Below are positions 51,935 to 64,000 of a stretch of 64,000 nt of DNA, piece by piece; the stretch's first letter is position 1; each line of letters opens with the position of its first letter. The stretch comes from Wuchereria bancrofti (taxonomy: Eukaryota > Nematoda > Chromadorea > Rhabditida > Onchocercidae). Below the pieces are notes generated by a model. That model saw only the letters and a list, made by a program, of their open reading frames with translations, ran no database searches and was not told where the DNA came from. The DNA lies in NCBI GenBank assembly GCA_005281725.1, contig SSBO01000012.1:9984080-10048079 (forward strand), in the 5' to 3' direction. A program made the position numbers and the translations under genes.

Positions 51935-53139
51935 TATTCAAACAATAGCTTAAAATTACTTGCTTCATTTTATTTGTGTTTACTTTTTTGCTTTTTGGTT
52001 TCTCATTTAAAATGACATTGTTTACTTTCGCTTTTTTCCTCATCTTTTCCCACTTGTTGTACCTTTTTGAATTATCACCTTTTTCTTTCTTTCCTTTCTT
52101 TCTTTTTTTGAATTACTTTTTATTATGTTAACATTTCTTTTTTTTTCGAAGAAAAAATTCATTGTTATTTTATTTTGTGAAATGATATTTTCAACTGATA
52201 TAAGAATGTTTTTGAAATCAATGGAAAATTTGGACTATTGAATTATAAAGATAGATTAGGAAAAAGAAATAAAATTTGTAGCAACAAAATATCAATTTTC
52301 GAAATTGTAACTATAGTTCCTGAAAAACAATTCATATTAACTAAGCTAATCATATGTGAATTCATTTTTGTTCATAGTACTGATCGCAGTATTAAATAAG
52401 CATTTCCTAATTTTCATCAAATTAACATATAATTAATAAACGTAAAAATTAATGAATTATTTCTGACCAGTGTTGTAAACTTTCAATTTCAAGTTTATGG
52501 TTAAAAAATAATCTTATTGAACAAAACAGTAGAGAATAAAGGAGGGATATGTTTAAAAAGAAATATAAAATTTCATATTTCAAAACATTAAATTAATTAT
52601 TAGTATAATTGGAATTTTTCCAAATTATTTAAATTGTTTTTTTTTTTCGCATAATTCAAACCAAAAATATTTGATTGATTTTGGTGGATTGCAAATTCAA
52701 ATAAAAATTTTAAGTAATATTACTAGCTATAAAATTTTATCGTATCGCTATCCTCTTAATGTGCTTAATTTTGAAATTTTTTCCTGAATATAGCAAATAT
52801 ATTAGAGAAATAGAAAAGTTATCAAATATGTTAACAAATAATGAATATAATTTTGTTTCACATCATTTAGCAATAATAATTACTCCCGAGAGTTAGTATA
52901 ATAAAATTGAATAAAAGATCGATAATATAATCAAAAAAAAAGAAAAAATTTAAGCAATTATATTAAAAGTGTATATCAATATTTATTTCATTTTTAAAAA
53001 ATTTTTGCTAAAAAATAATTAAACATTTGTGAAAGCAATGAATATAACTTTTTTGCCGATTTTTTTTATTTACCTTTTTTGAATGATTGAATTTTTGCAC
53101 TCTTTTCTTTGTCATCTCATTCCTGCATTCTTTCGTGTT

Positions 53140-53140
53140 G

Positions 53141-53217
<77 letters not shown>
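53140..53217. repeat. (ATCA)n tetranucleotide array, about 19 units
   Basis: A perfect tetranucleotide microsatellite. All forward frames read as repeats of INQS-type residues, which explains the open frames called over it. Confidence 0.95.
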
Positions 53218-54659
53218 CTACATTTCCAGTCGAAAAAAATTAATGATAAAGTACAGTTTGCCAAAATATTTCATCAGCTAATCCATCCATTCATCTAGTT
53301 GAAAATCATTCCTCTCTTTCTCCCTCTTTTCCTCCCTTCACCCACGCCTTCCTCCTCCAACTTCCTCACGAATAAAAATAAAAAATAAAAATGAAAATTT
53401 CTTGGTAATAATTTTATAATGTTATATATGAACTTCATAACTTTTCACAGTGCTTATTTCTATAAATTACATTTTACTTAAAATATTTGATAATTTTAAC
53501 TTCGATAATCTCTTCTTCATTTAATAATATCTTTCTTAACGTTACTTTTTTTTCGCTTCATTTTTTCCCTTTTTTTTTAAAAAAAAAAGTCTTCTAGAGC
53601 AAAATCCCAGGTGTTGCGAGTTTTACACAGCGATAAGGTAAAATTCAATTATCATGCAAAATATTTCGAAAACTTGGCAAAATTCAATTGACTACCTCAA
53701 TTTGTTCATTTTTCTCTTTTTTTCCTCCTTTTTTTCTCTCGTCCTCAATAGCAAAATTTTTCAGTTAGTATTTCTTTTGCACAAAAACCAAACTAATATG
53801 CTTAACAAATTATGAAAAAGCATGTGATATAAGTTATTATGTTTCCATGCATAACTGATACTTATTGAGTTGTTTAAAAAGTACTTAAATGCTTGACTGA
53901 TACTTAATGAGGCATTAACATGCATGATAGATAAGCAATGTTACAAGACATCTTATAAAGTTATATTCAAATTTATTTAATTGTATCAAATTATTTTCTA
54001 TGTCAATCATTCTGTACCTTTTTAATTTTGACTCTTTAAGCATTATTTTAATATATTGCTTAATATTTTGCGCAAATATCACTTAAAATATTTCTAGCAA
54101 TCATATTAATGCATTGTAAATTTAGCACAAAAATTTATAATTATTTCTATTTAAAAGTAAAAAAGAAAGGAAAAATTACTTAAATACTAAATTTGTTAAG
54201 CTCAAGTAAAAATGAATTTAAGTTACTTTAAACTTGAATGAATGTAAATTTTTTATACTGAAATTATTTATGATGATAAAATAATAATTAAATTACATCT
54301 ATCTATTGACATAATCGTTCTCAATGATTAATAACTGATAACAATTCAATAGTGTACAATTTAGAAATAAAATTGTAATAATCAATTGCTGTTTATCATT
54401 ATTATTTTCAACGCTAAGTTAATTTTCATTTTATATTAAATAGTTGAAATGTTTAAGAGTATATTACATAATATTTGCTTCTTCATATTAAATACCCACA
54501 AATATTTCAGATATGATTGGTATTTGCATTAAAACCTTTGAAAATAATAATTTGCATATAATTTATGGACAATTATTCAAATTATTGCTATAATCCATTT
54601 TGAATTTTTAAACATATATTGGTGTTACGCTACTATTACTTAGTATGTATTTGTGGCAG

Positions 54660-54860
54660 GAAGTTATTATTACTACTATTATTATTATTATTTATTATTC
54701 ATTATTATTGTTATTACTATTATCATCATTTTTATTATTGCTACTATTGTTATTGTTATTATTCATTACTATTGTTACTATTTATTATTATTATTATCGC
54801 TATTATTATTTATTATTATTATTACTATCGCTATTATTATATTGTTATTACCATTATTGT
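54660..54860. repeat. (TTA)n-rich trinucleotide tract
   Basis: TTATTA, TACTAT and TGTTAT units over about 200 bases, open in all three forward frames and not coding. Confidence 0.9.
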
Positions 54861-55380
54861 TGAGAGTCTATTAATATTTAATTAGAAATTATAATTTAAA
54901 TAATTAACTTGATTTTCGGTTTATAGTTTAATTTTTACAGATGTATTATTTTCAGCGTTAAATTCATTTTTGTTTTACAGCTATATTTTTGCAATCTATC
55001 ACCTATTTATTTACTTATACAATTATTTGCACAGTCAGCTATTTATTTACAAATAAAAATTATTTACCTTTCTTTTCCAATAGTTTTTATTATCAAAAAT
55101 GAAACATAAATAAATATATATGCATATACACTTAACTACATCAGACATGCGTAATACAATTAATATTTGACAAAATTATTCCACCAATCCTTGCTCAATG
55201 TCTATTAATTACTTCAGTGGTTTCAAAAAACCGGATTAAAAGATGGGAAAATGAATAAATGAAATGAAGTAATAATTGTAAAAATTAAAATGAAAGAAGA
55301 GAGAAGGGAGTGAAAAAAGTGAAACGATAATTAGTTATTCAAGAAGTATGGAATATTGCGAGCAGAAATTACATAAAAGC

Positions 55381-55415
<35 letters not shown>

Positions 55416-55897
55416 CTGGTTTAGGTCATCAGTCGATCTAAGCTAAGCTAAAATATTTGAAATTCAATATTTGATAATGTCAGTAAAACAATTTTTTGAT
55501 AATATTTTATAAAACAAATATAAAATTTTGCCATTTTAAAATTTATCTAGTTCGAAAAGAAAAATTTCAAAGCCCTAAATTGTTTCTAGATTTTTGCAAA
55601 ATTTGTTATTAATTAATTTGAAAAGTTTCAAAATTGACAAAATTATAATTAATATAAGCAAATATATGAAAATTTCTTTTCGTTTTTTTCCCATCATTAT
55701 AATTTTGACTTATTAATCTTATCAAACATCACTTACTGTATATAATATTTAATAATAATATTAGCAGTTGTTACATTGTATCATATATGTTTCGTTACGT
55801 GTAACAAATGATATGCTAAAATGATAATTTATTTGTAATAGGAAAAATTAGGAATTAAAGTTCTAGAATTTTTAATAATGTCCATTTTTTTTTTCAG

Positions 55898-57163
55898 ATA
55901 TGCAAACAAACTTATAATTCGATGAATTCAATTTGTGCTGGTTGCTCTGTTCAAATTCGTGATCGATATATGCTACAAGCAGTTGGCAAATTTTGGCATG
56001 AAGATTGTCTGAAGGTAAATTAGCGCGCACCTCATCTTACTTTTATGACATTTCAATTTATTTAGTAATATTGTTGATTCTTTTTTACTGATTGAAAAAA
56101 AAAGGGAAAGTTAAACTTTAATATAATTGCATACTTTCTTATCTTTCCTATCTCTTTCTTTCTCTCTTCCTTCCTTTTTTTTTGCATTTTTCTTTCAAAT
56201 TTAACTTTAAAAATTTGAGACAAAAAATGGAAAAAAACAAAATTTGTTTTTTTTTCAAAACTTTTTCGACAACCTCTTTTTTTTATTCCTAACCAATTAT
56301 TTCAAGAAATATTTGAAGAATATTACTTGAAATTTTCGATATATTTCAAGTGAATACTAAATTAAAATTATGCAATTAAAAAGAAAGGAAAAAGAGAGAA
56401 AGATTGATAAGGAAAGAAAGAGTGAGGGAAAGAGAGAGTGATAGGAAGAGGAAGAGAAAATAAAAAAGAAATCAGATTACAAAATCGATATGATATTATT
56501 TATTTCAGTGCGTCTGTTGTCTCTGTCGATTGGGTGAACTTGGCTCAAAATTATACTATAAACAAAGTATGATCTTATGTGCTCGTGATTATTTACGATT
56601 ATTTGGCTTAACGGGTACCTGTGCTGCTTGTGATAAAAATATTCCAGCATTTGAACTTGTTATGCGTGCCAAAGATAATGTTTATCATTTACGATGCTTT
56701 GCATGTCAAGTTTGTAATCAACGGTAATCTTTTTTAAATTTCAATTTGTATATTTTACAAAAAAAAAAAGTATAAGTTTTGAAATTTATTCATTCTGAAT
56801 TACAAAATGATTTCAGATGAATGAAAATAATGTAGTTTGCTTTCTTTTCTTCCTTTTTTTTGTAAATTAAACAAAATAAAAAAATTTTTTTCTTGTAACT
56901 TAACAATTACTTCATTTATAATAATATGTGTACGTTAAAAGATTTTTGAGAATTTTGCATTTTTTAGATTTTGTATTGGTGATAAATTTTATTTATGCGA
57001 AAACAAAATTCTTTGCCAATATGATTTTGAAGAGCGTGTGACATTTCATCAAGCTGCATACAACAATCAGAATTTAGCCAAACTTACCAAAAACATCGAA
57101 CAGTTGGAAAATTTTGAATCGGTTTTAATTTTAATTAAAGAAATTCTGGACCTTAAAAGTTAA
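55898..57163 (+). CDS. LIM-domain-only (LMO/rhombotin) transcription cofactor
   Basis: LMO proteins bridge bHLH, GATA and LDB factors through two LIM zinc-binding domains and do not bind DNA themselves. Exons in phase: 55898-56014, 56509-56723 and 56968-57163, about 175 residues. LIM1 starts [16 protein letters not shown], with [20 protein letters not shown] and [14 protein letters not shown]2 starts [20 protein letters not shown], with [16 protein letters not shown] and [20 protein letters not shown]. All zinc-binding Cys and His positions appear intact, and the LIM2 wording is closest to the LMO1/LMO3 type. The protein continues about 45 residues past LIM2 with a Lys/Asn/Leu-rich tail. The start is open: exon 1 follows a strong TTTTTTCAG acceptor with ATG at 55919 (MNSICAGC), so either a further exon lies upstream or this is a spliced-leader site. 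Confidence 0.93.
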
Positions 57164-57211
57164 AAGAAAAAAGGAGAATGATTTCGTAAATTTTAGTTTT
57201 TTGATTAATTT

Positions 57212-57217
57212 AATAAA
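57212..57217 (+). terminator. Candidate polyadenylation signal of the LMO gene
   Basis: AATAAA 49 bases after the stop codon at 57163, a usual distance for a short nematode 3' UTR. Confidence 0.6.
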
Positions 57218-60200
57218 GCAAAATTAAATTCTGTTTGAATTTATCAATAAATCTCGAAGCTGTAAAATTTATTTTCACACTAATCAATAGTAATTTTTTT
57301 CCTTCTTTGTTTTTTCTCTTCTTTGAAAAATTAATTAGATTTTAAAATTGAAAGATTTTAGTTTCAGCTTGGAGCAAATATAGTTGGTTCGTAGTTTTCA
57401 ATCATTTCCATCTACTGCACAAAATTAGTTATCCAATAATTGCATTATTTTTTGCAATGGAATTGGATGTTTATCGATCCGGGAATATTTTATTGTTGAT
57501 GATCACATAAATAGTTGTAATTTGATTTAAAATTTGAAAAAAGAAAAAACTTTGATTTTTTTCGTCACATATTGCATAACTTCAAATTTTTAAGCTAGAT
57601 ATTTTTTTGTATTTCAAAATTATGTTATATATTATCGCTTGAGAAATAATCCGAAAGATGGTGACAAATTTCAAAAGAATTTTTAGGCATTTCTTTCTTA
57701 AAATTTTAAATCATTCCCAACAAATATCTATTATATGTAAATTAATTATTGTAAACAAATTCCTATTTTTTTCTTTCATTGGTTTTGCAGGAAAAAAAAG
57801 TAAATTTCAGCTTATCAAATTACAATATAATCGGAAATTATTTCATATCAGTGTTGCAAAAAAATAATTCATAATTTTATCAAATAGAAAAAAAAATTTA
57901 AATACTCGTATAAGGAAAGAAAAAAGAGAAAGAATTTATAAATGGATAAGGATTATTTCATTTTTTTAATTTCCAATAATAATTGCAATAAATTTTGTCA
58001 TTAAATTCCTGAAATCATATGATATCATTATTGTAAATGTATATCTAAAAAGAATTATAATGAGTTCAGATAAATTTACAAAATGGAAAGATGAAACATT
58101 ACGAAAATAACACGAAATAGAACATTACATATTTGAATAATGAAAATGAATTAATTTACAATTATAATGATACAAGTGTAAATCCATTTTTATAAGTAAA
58201 TAAATCAATAAGTTAATAGCAAATGTATCACATATTTCATTTATATATTTACGAAAAAATAAATAAAATAAAAAAAAAACAAATAAAATTAAAAATGACA
58301 AACCCAAATTTCAATGATTAATTCATTTAAAGTAATTCATGTACAGTACGAATGGATTTAAGTTCTGTTATCAATTAAATAAAAGAGGATTAATTGATTT
58401 TAAAAGTGTAAAAGAGCACAATTAATGGCAAAATGGTATGTTAAACATTTAAATAATAAAATGATGCAATTCTGCTTCGTTTCTTTTCCTTTTTTGATTT
58501 TGAAAATTACTTTTCGCCTATTTAATATCGTCCATTTTGTTTATTTATAGCTAATACTATGCTATAATGATCAATTGTCATATTGATTAATTAATCTATC
58601 GTATCGATTTGTCGCTAAATAATGCAACATTGTGACAATTATTGCATGGTTATTGATTAAATTTAAAATTCCATTGCACTCCTATCTATCTACTAATTTG
58701 CACACATATATGTACACATTCATATCATTTTCATAATTTACAAATTCCTAATATTCGAATATTTGGAAAAAAAATTTAGGTTAAAAATCTGTTCATTGCA
58801 AATAAAATTTTATTAGCAATAATTATTCGAAGTACTTATTATTAATGAAATGTGTTTGTTATTATATGTGCTGATATATTTCAATAGCAATATATTTATC
58901 AATAACTATGATCTAATACTATTACTTTTGAGTAAATAATTCTTATTTAAATGTAATAAAACAATTTTGATACATTCAGTGACTATTTTAGTAAATTATT
59001 CATTAAATCGACTAGTAACAAACAATAATCTTCATTTCCGATTTACATTATTTAAATTTCTTGAACAATTATTCTTATCATTTAAATGTAATGAGACTCT
59101 TCAGTGATAGAAATTGTTTTGCAAAGAAAGAAAAAGAATTTTCTATTATAAAATATTTCAAACATGAAAACTGACTTTTTTAGCGATATGCATATCAAAT
59201 ATGAGCGCTTCCTCTCATCATATGTAAGCGCCTCTCCTTTATTGATCTCATATGCGATCAATAAAACATTGCTCAGTATAATTATTCAATATAATAAAAC
59301 TACTATATTTCTATCTGAACAGCGACTCATTTGTTACAACATCATTTATACTTATATTTTATTCATTATTTCATCTAGTAATATTCTATTGCTAGTACCA
59401 ATTCATTAATGCATTACTCTCTTCACCTTTCCCTCCCTCCTCCTCTCCCTCCCTCTCCCTTATGATAAACTTTGAATAAATAGCTTTAGGAAATCTATTC
59501 ATTACTATCACCTCTCAACAGAGAAATTAACTTTGTAATAAACAATAGTCGTTTCCTTACTCATTGAATGTGCTTTTCATTTTTCCAAAAATCATTTTAA
59601 TAATGAGCAAATTAATTACTTAACAAAATTCATCATATGTGAAAATTTCTTCCATTACTGAAAATTAAAAAAAACTAAATTCCTTTTTTTTCTTTCCTAC
59701 ATTTCATTTAATAATGCTATAAAAATATACAATTAAAATCTTAACACAAGTACATTATATATTAAAAACACTGAAATGAACAAAACATGAGTGTATTTTT
59801 TTTCGAATTCGTAAACGTGAAATATTGCTCACATTTATTGCAATAAAAACATGGAGCAGAATTCAATTGTTGTTTATATATTTATAAATTTAATAAATGC
59901 ACAGAAACATCAAACACTGAAATATTGAACTTTAATATAATGCAGTTCGTTCTTAAAAGATCTAGCATTAAAAGATCTGCCAAAACTGAGAAAACACAGT
60001 AAATGCAATTTAGAAAATAAAAAAAAAAAGGAAAGAAAAAGAAAGAAAATGTTAAACTATACATTCTTATTTAATTATTATTAAACTATTTCATGTTTCA
60101 GCACAAAACTATTTTCATATTTAACTGATTAATGGAATAGTCCTTCCTTTCACATCATTTCACATGTGACTATTTATCTTATTTGATTGAGATAGTATTC

Positions 60201-61083
60201 CCTATTTAATTACAGAAGACGTTTCTTAATCATCAAACTATTTACAAACTAGACAAAAAAAAGAAACAACGCTTTCTAAATATTTCTAAAACCTCTCGAA
60301 AATAACAATCTAAGTCCAAAAAAAGAAAGAAAAAAGGAAAATGAAATCAGATATATTGGAAAAAAAGTAGAAAAACAAAAACGGCAAGAAGATAATGACA
60401 AGATTATAAACTTTGAATTGTCTAACTGGAAAAAAATTATGGAAAAAAAATAAAAAAAATTATAGAAAGAACAAATATAGAAAAAAAAAACAAATGCTTT
60501 CATACTCATTAATGCAATTACTAATAGTAATAGAATATATTTTACCCAATTTTTTTCATTTTTTATTTTTTTTTTCTTGTAAATTTCTCAGTCTAAAAAG
60601 TAAATTAAAATTTTCTAAAATTAAAAAAAAGAGAAAAAATGGCACACAACATACTGTTGACAAGTAACGAACAAATGCTTAATTAACATACTTTTAAAAT
60701 TTAGTTCCCAAATATATATACCAGAAGCTAAAAATTAGCAACAACACTGGCATAATAAAATTAACTGATCTAAATTATCAGCATTTAAACCAACAAACGC
60801 ATTAAACAAAATCATTTTACAACTTATATCATCCAATCTTTACAGCAAACTTGTACACAGCATAATGTTTACAATATTAACTAAACATGCTACAGTGAAT
60901 GAATGAAATGTTTACAATATTAAACGTTGAAATTGCGCTACCTGTACTAAACATGCTACAGTAAATGAATGAACTAACAGTAATAGATAAAGCATGCTGC
61001 CCATTAATATAATATGAATGAATTATATAAAAATTAAGTTTAACAATGCAAATGCATAAGTAAACATACTCATCGAGTCATCG
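57218..61083. other. AT-rich spacer between convergent genes
   Basis: Nearly 3.9 kb with no coding signal that I can support. Open frames at 57658-57867, 58125-58307, 59164-59409, 59882-60064 and 60276-60667 are low complexity. A duplicated motif lies at 60863-60997. Confidence 0.6.
60863..60997. repeat. Interleaved short direct repeats
   Basis: ATGTTTACAATATTAA occurs twice, and CTAAACATGCTACAGT followed by (G/A)AATGAATGA occurs twice, about 75 bases apart. This is a small partial duplication about 100 bases downstream of the SBF gene's stop. Confidence 0.75.
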
Positions 61084-64000
61084 CTAATCATGCAGAGCAG
61101 CCAAAATCTTTTCTAACCATAAATCAGCGTCAACTTTCGTATCAGCGAGTAATGAATATACACGTCTAGAGGTACGAACCTGAATAATATACAAAATTTG
61201 CAGAAAATGCTAATGAAATAGTAACAGAATAGCTTGTTAAATTACTATCAAACATTGTTGGAATTGAAAACATTTTAAATTGCTAGCACCAAATTATTAC
61301 AGATTGCAAGACAAAGTTAGCATCCTGAAATTTGCATGAATCAATGAAATCATTTATAAATAAATTCAAGATCTATACCTCCAGAAGTGGCTTCCTTAGA
61401 GCATGACTAGATGCTATTTCCACAGATTTAACGTCAGCCAAATCAATAACACCACGACAATTTATGTCCGTTTCATTTTCATAATATCTCAACTAAAAAC
61501 ATTATGAATAGAAAAAAGACAGAAAACCCAGATAAATAGTTAAAAAAGTTGAAAATTCAAAAAGTCTATAGATTCAAAAAAAAAAACCTGATGTCTATTT
61601 GAGTCAAGAACGAACCAACGAGGCTTCCACATTTTAAACGTAGCACCTTTTTTCATTAAAAATCCACTATACGTAGCACCAGCATGAAGATAACTTGAGC
61701 TCATTGTTAGCGTTCTTGTATCTGCTACAATTAAAATTTTGAAAAATGATGAAAATAAAAGGACAAAAATATGTAGCAAACGTTTTGTTCAGATCTGATG
61801 TTAATAGAAAGATTTTTCTTGAAAAAAAAAGAAATATTTTTCTGAAAAAAAAAAACCTTTCGTCACAGCGATAAATCAATTAATATATTGTATTTTAAAG
61901 TAAACATGGATACTGCAAAAATTATATCGTGAATTGGTAAACCTGGATAATTTTGGTAGAAAAAACCAACCTGTATAAGTTGCAGATCGTTTTGACACTG
62001 ATGGAAGATCACATTTGGCTGTTACCACTAATCGTTTTTCCTCCATATTAGGACAAGTAGAAGATACTAGAACTGAACATTTTTCATGACAAACCATACC
62101 ACATCCCAAGCACCGATGAACTGGAAAAAAAGGTCTTTTTTACCTGTAAGTTTTTCATAGTTTTGAAAAAAAAAATGTTGGACTTCAAGAGTTAAAATTT
62201 TTCAGAGTTAATGAAGTGCTGATAGCAAGTCAAAAAGAAAAGTGCAAAATCAAACCTGTACGTACTACAACACCTGGAACATTCTGGTGGCATACTGCAC
62301 ATGCATCTCCAGGAGTGACTTGCTGCGTAATGAAATGATGACCCGAATTCCTAAAAATTTTGTACCATTTTAAATTATTTAAATAAATTTGTGCGCGATG
62401 AATAAAGTTAAATATCTTATTTACAGTATTTGCTGAACACCAGAAAGTAAGTGTTGAATAATGTGTGGATCGACGGACAAATTCACTTTATGAAGTGGTA
62501 CAGCTTTCAATTTCAAGACAATTCTTCAAGCTTTAGACACGATACAGCGATCCGTGCTTTGAAATGGTCATACAACGATCAATGGCTTATTTTAGCGGAT
62601 TACGACGGTTTCGTAAAATATTGGCAACCAAATATGAACAATGTACACATGTATCAAGCGCATAAAGATGAAGCTATGCAATCGATCAGTTTTGCGCTTA
62701 TAGATGTGACATTGGTGTGACACTGATTGTTTTACTACAAAGCAGCTATTTAAATCACATTGTGAGGGATAATTTAGTTTAAATGTGTAATTTGTCCCAG
62801 AGTTCATTAATATGCGCTCATAATTCATGACAATAAATCATTTTCCTTTTTTTTTTGCCCAAAATAACAGATAATAAACTGAAAATTTCTGTATATCAAC
62901 AAAGCATTAATAAAGTACTATTCTCCATCATCTCTATCAATTAAAATTAATAAAATCTGATCACTGTTACTTTCCGATGAAAAAAAAAAAAAAAAGCAAC
63001 AGAAAACTAGCAATAACATACGTGCTTGTTGTGCTATCCCTTAGCCGTGAAGAGCTTTGCTGTCGTGATATACCATGAAGTAAAAGCTTAACAGTTTCCT
63101 TCTTTTGAACAGCTCTTTGCACATAACGATGCCAAATACTTACAGCACTTGCATCCTCATCATTCTATGATAAGCCAAAATACAACTGTTGCATTTTTCA
63201 TATCAGTGAAACAGATTGCAGAAAAAAAAAAAACTTACACAAATTATAGTTTCAAGTTAAAATTTCTCTAAATATACTCATCCCTATACAATATTGATTG
63301 AATTTTATTATAGATGAAAATTATTAAATAGAGAAGACAGTAAAATGAATTAAGAAAAGTATCTAACTAACTCTATTATAGTTTATTGCATCTAAATCTT
63401 TTTAAAAACCAACCTGAAAACATGAAATTTGCGTTGCACGATCATTCGCAATTGCAATCAATGTATGCCATGAATCTAAGCCTTTCTCATCTTCATTAGT
63501 GAGAAGTGAACGTAATCGTGTAAACCTCTACATAAAAAGGAAAAAAATGTTAATGATTTTTTAAGGTTGATTCTTTTGTTATCCCAGAAATGCATTCTAA
63601 TCATTCCAAGTTTTTTTTTCTTTTATTCCTGACCACTCAATATAACAGAATTTTGATCCATACCTCAACTAAAGATGAAAATGAATCGAGAAGAAGGAAA
63701 TGTGTACAACGATAGTTTGCATCCAATAATCTCCTTGGCATGGAAACCGAAGCTCCAACATCAATCAACGATTCTTGATGCTCATCTTCACGTTGTTGCT
63801 GCTCCATCTCAGCTATTTCTACAATAATAACTACTTTTTTTTGTTTTTTGTAAAAATGAAAAATGATCAAGCGTTTAAAGAAATCTAAATAATCAGGAAT
63901 ATTTGCTAGCAGTTCGAATTTTTCAAATTCAGATCTCAAAAATACTCTAGAAAATTAGATAATCATGAAACAGTTATAAAATTTACCGATATCGTAAGGT
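61084..64000 (-). CDS. SBF / MTMR5-MTMR13 (mtm-5 type) C-terminal part with C1 and PH domains; 5' part outside window
   Basis: SBF proteins are catalytically dead myotubularins with an N-terminal DENN module; they regulate active myotubularins and Rab proteins in endosomal membranes. Minus-strand exons, all in phase: 64000-63987 (partial), 63818-63664, 63527-63414, 63164-63022, 62350-62256, 62120-61971, 61724-61588, 61492-61379 and 61179-61084, about 338 residues. The C1 zinc finger is split over two exons: GHHFITQQVTPGDACAVCHQ and HRCLGCGMVCHEKC..STC, with the His/Cys set complete. The PH domain begins YSGFLMKKGATFKMWKPRWF and continues VLDSNRHQ, LRYYENETDINCRGVIDLAD and RRVYSLLADTKVDADLWLEK, the usual SBF ending in which the last exon closes just after the domain's terminal helix. 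The stretch ahead of C1 (EQQQREDEHQESLID, ..FTRLRSLLTNEDEKGLDSW, IWHRYVQRAVQKKE) fits the linker between myotubularin and PH parts. DENN, GRAM and myotubularin domains would lie beyond 64000. Confidence 0.85.
62431..62728 (+). pseudogene. Broken fragment of a WDR33/Pfs2-type WD40 gene, antisense in an SBF intron
   Basis: WDR33 (yeast Pfs2) is the WD40 subunit that helps recognise the polyadenylation signal. Within the SBF intron 62351-63021 the plus strand reads AIRALKWSYNDQWLI, ADYDGFVKYWQPNMNNVHMY and QAHKDEA, a distinctive run from WD repeats of that family. Upstream the same resemblance continues in a different frame as KFTL-stop-SGTAFNFKTILQA, so a frameshift near 62540 and TGA codons where the family has Trp break it. 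Only about 100 residues' worth is present and no intron separates its parts. It is not a working gene as it stands. A retrocopy or a fragment of a segmental duplication would both explain it. Confidence 0.75.

Larger units (their letters stand above)
49512..55897. other. Long spacer between divergent genes, with microsatellites
   Basis: About 6.4 kb separate the 5' end of the minus-strand stargazin-like gene from the first LMO exon found. It holds TTA-type tracts (51295-51410, 54660-54860, 55380-55417), an (ATCA)n array at about 53140-53217 and one unassigned open frame (51680-51934, minus). An upstream exon of the LMO gene may be hidden here. Confidence 0.55.

Noticed and set aside
53083..53298. 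Frames with repeated Ile-Asn-Gln-Ser
   Set aside because: Translation of the (ATCA)n microsatellite.
54619..54885. Three overlapping frames over a TTA tract
   Set aside because: Repeat-driven, open in all frames, no splice or family support.
1..64000. CRISPR arrays, prokaryotic operons, rRNA genes
   Set aside because: Looked for; no regularly spaced repeats, ribosome-binding sites or rRNA signatures were seen, and gene structure is that of a eukaryote with introns.

Overview
The window looks like nuclear DNA of a parasitic nematode, most likely a filarial worm (Spirurina). It is very AT-rich and full of homopolymers and (TTA)n/(TA)n tracts. Genes are cut into many exons of about 70-250 bp, with mostly short introns that end in TTTTCAG or TTTTTAG. 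All recognisable proteins are animal proteins. The species cannot be told from the sequence. Gene models below were built by hand: exon ends were placed at GT..AG sites and checked for codon phase, so most internal exon boundaries are well supported while some 5' ends are not.

Layout: (1) 2081-5998, + strand, an ephrin. (2) 13506-16862, + strand, a choline/ethanolamine kinase whose 5' end is not found. (3) About 17.3-20 kb, a stretch of visibly higher GC with no gene I can name. (4) 21210-23625, - strand, a TMEM115-type Golgi membrane protein. (5) 32643-46427, + strand, a complete MADD/AEX-3 gene with 31 exons, the Rab3/Rab27 exchange factor. (6) 47142-49511, - strand, a four-transmembrane stargazin/TARP-like protein. 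(7) 55898-57163, + strand, a two-LIM-domain LMO (rhombotin) protein. (8) 61084-64000, - strand, the 3' part of an SBF/MTMR5-13 (mtm-5 type) gene with C1 and PH domains; it runs off the window. A broken fragment of a WDR33/Pfs2-type WD40 gene lies antisense in one of its introns. Long AT-rich spacers with microsatellites separate the genes, notably 6.0-13.5, 24.1-32.6, 49.5-55.9 and 57.2-61.1 kb.

The genes do not form an operon: strands alternate and spacers are kilobases long. Several are typical neuronal genes (ephrin signalling, synaptic vesicle Rab control by MADD, TARP-like receptor auxiliary subunit, LMO transcription cofactor), and two of the eight loci encode DENN-family proteins (MADD and SBF; the DENN part of SBF lies outside the window).

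Two single N bases mark assembly joins, each flanked by a direct duplication: 158 bp at 2640 and about 1.33-1.38 kb at 44813. The second duplicates the last part of the MADD gene. Its two copies are the same at both ends but have unrelated centres, and only the second centre carries a coding exon. I found no convincing new multi-gene system. The points most worth checking are the 44.8 kb join, the WDR33-like fragment and the 17.3-20 kb block.
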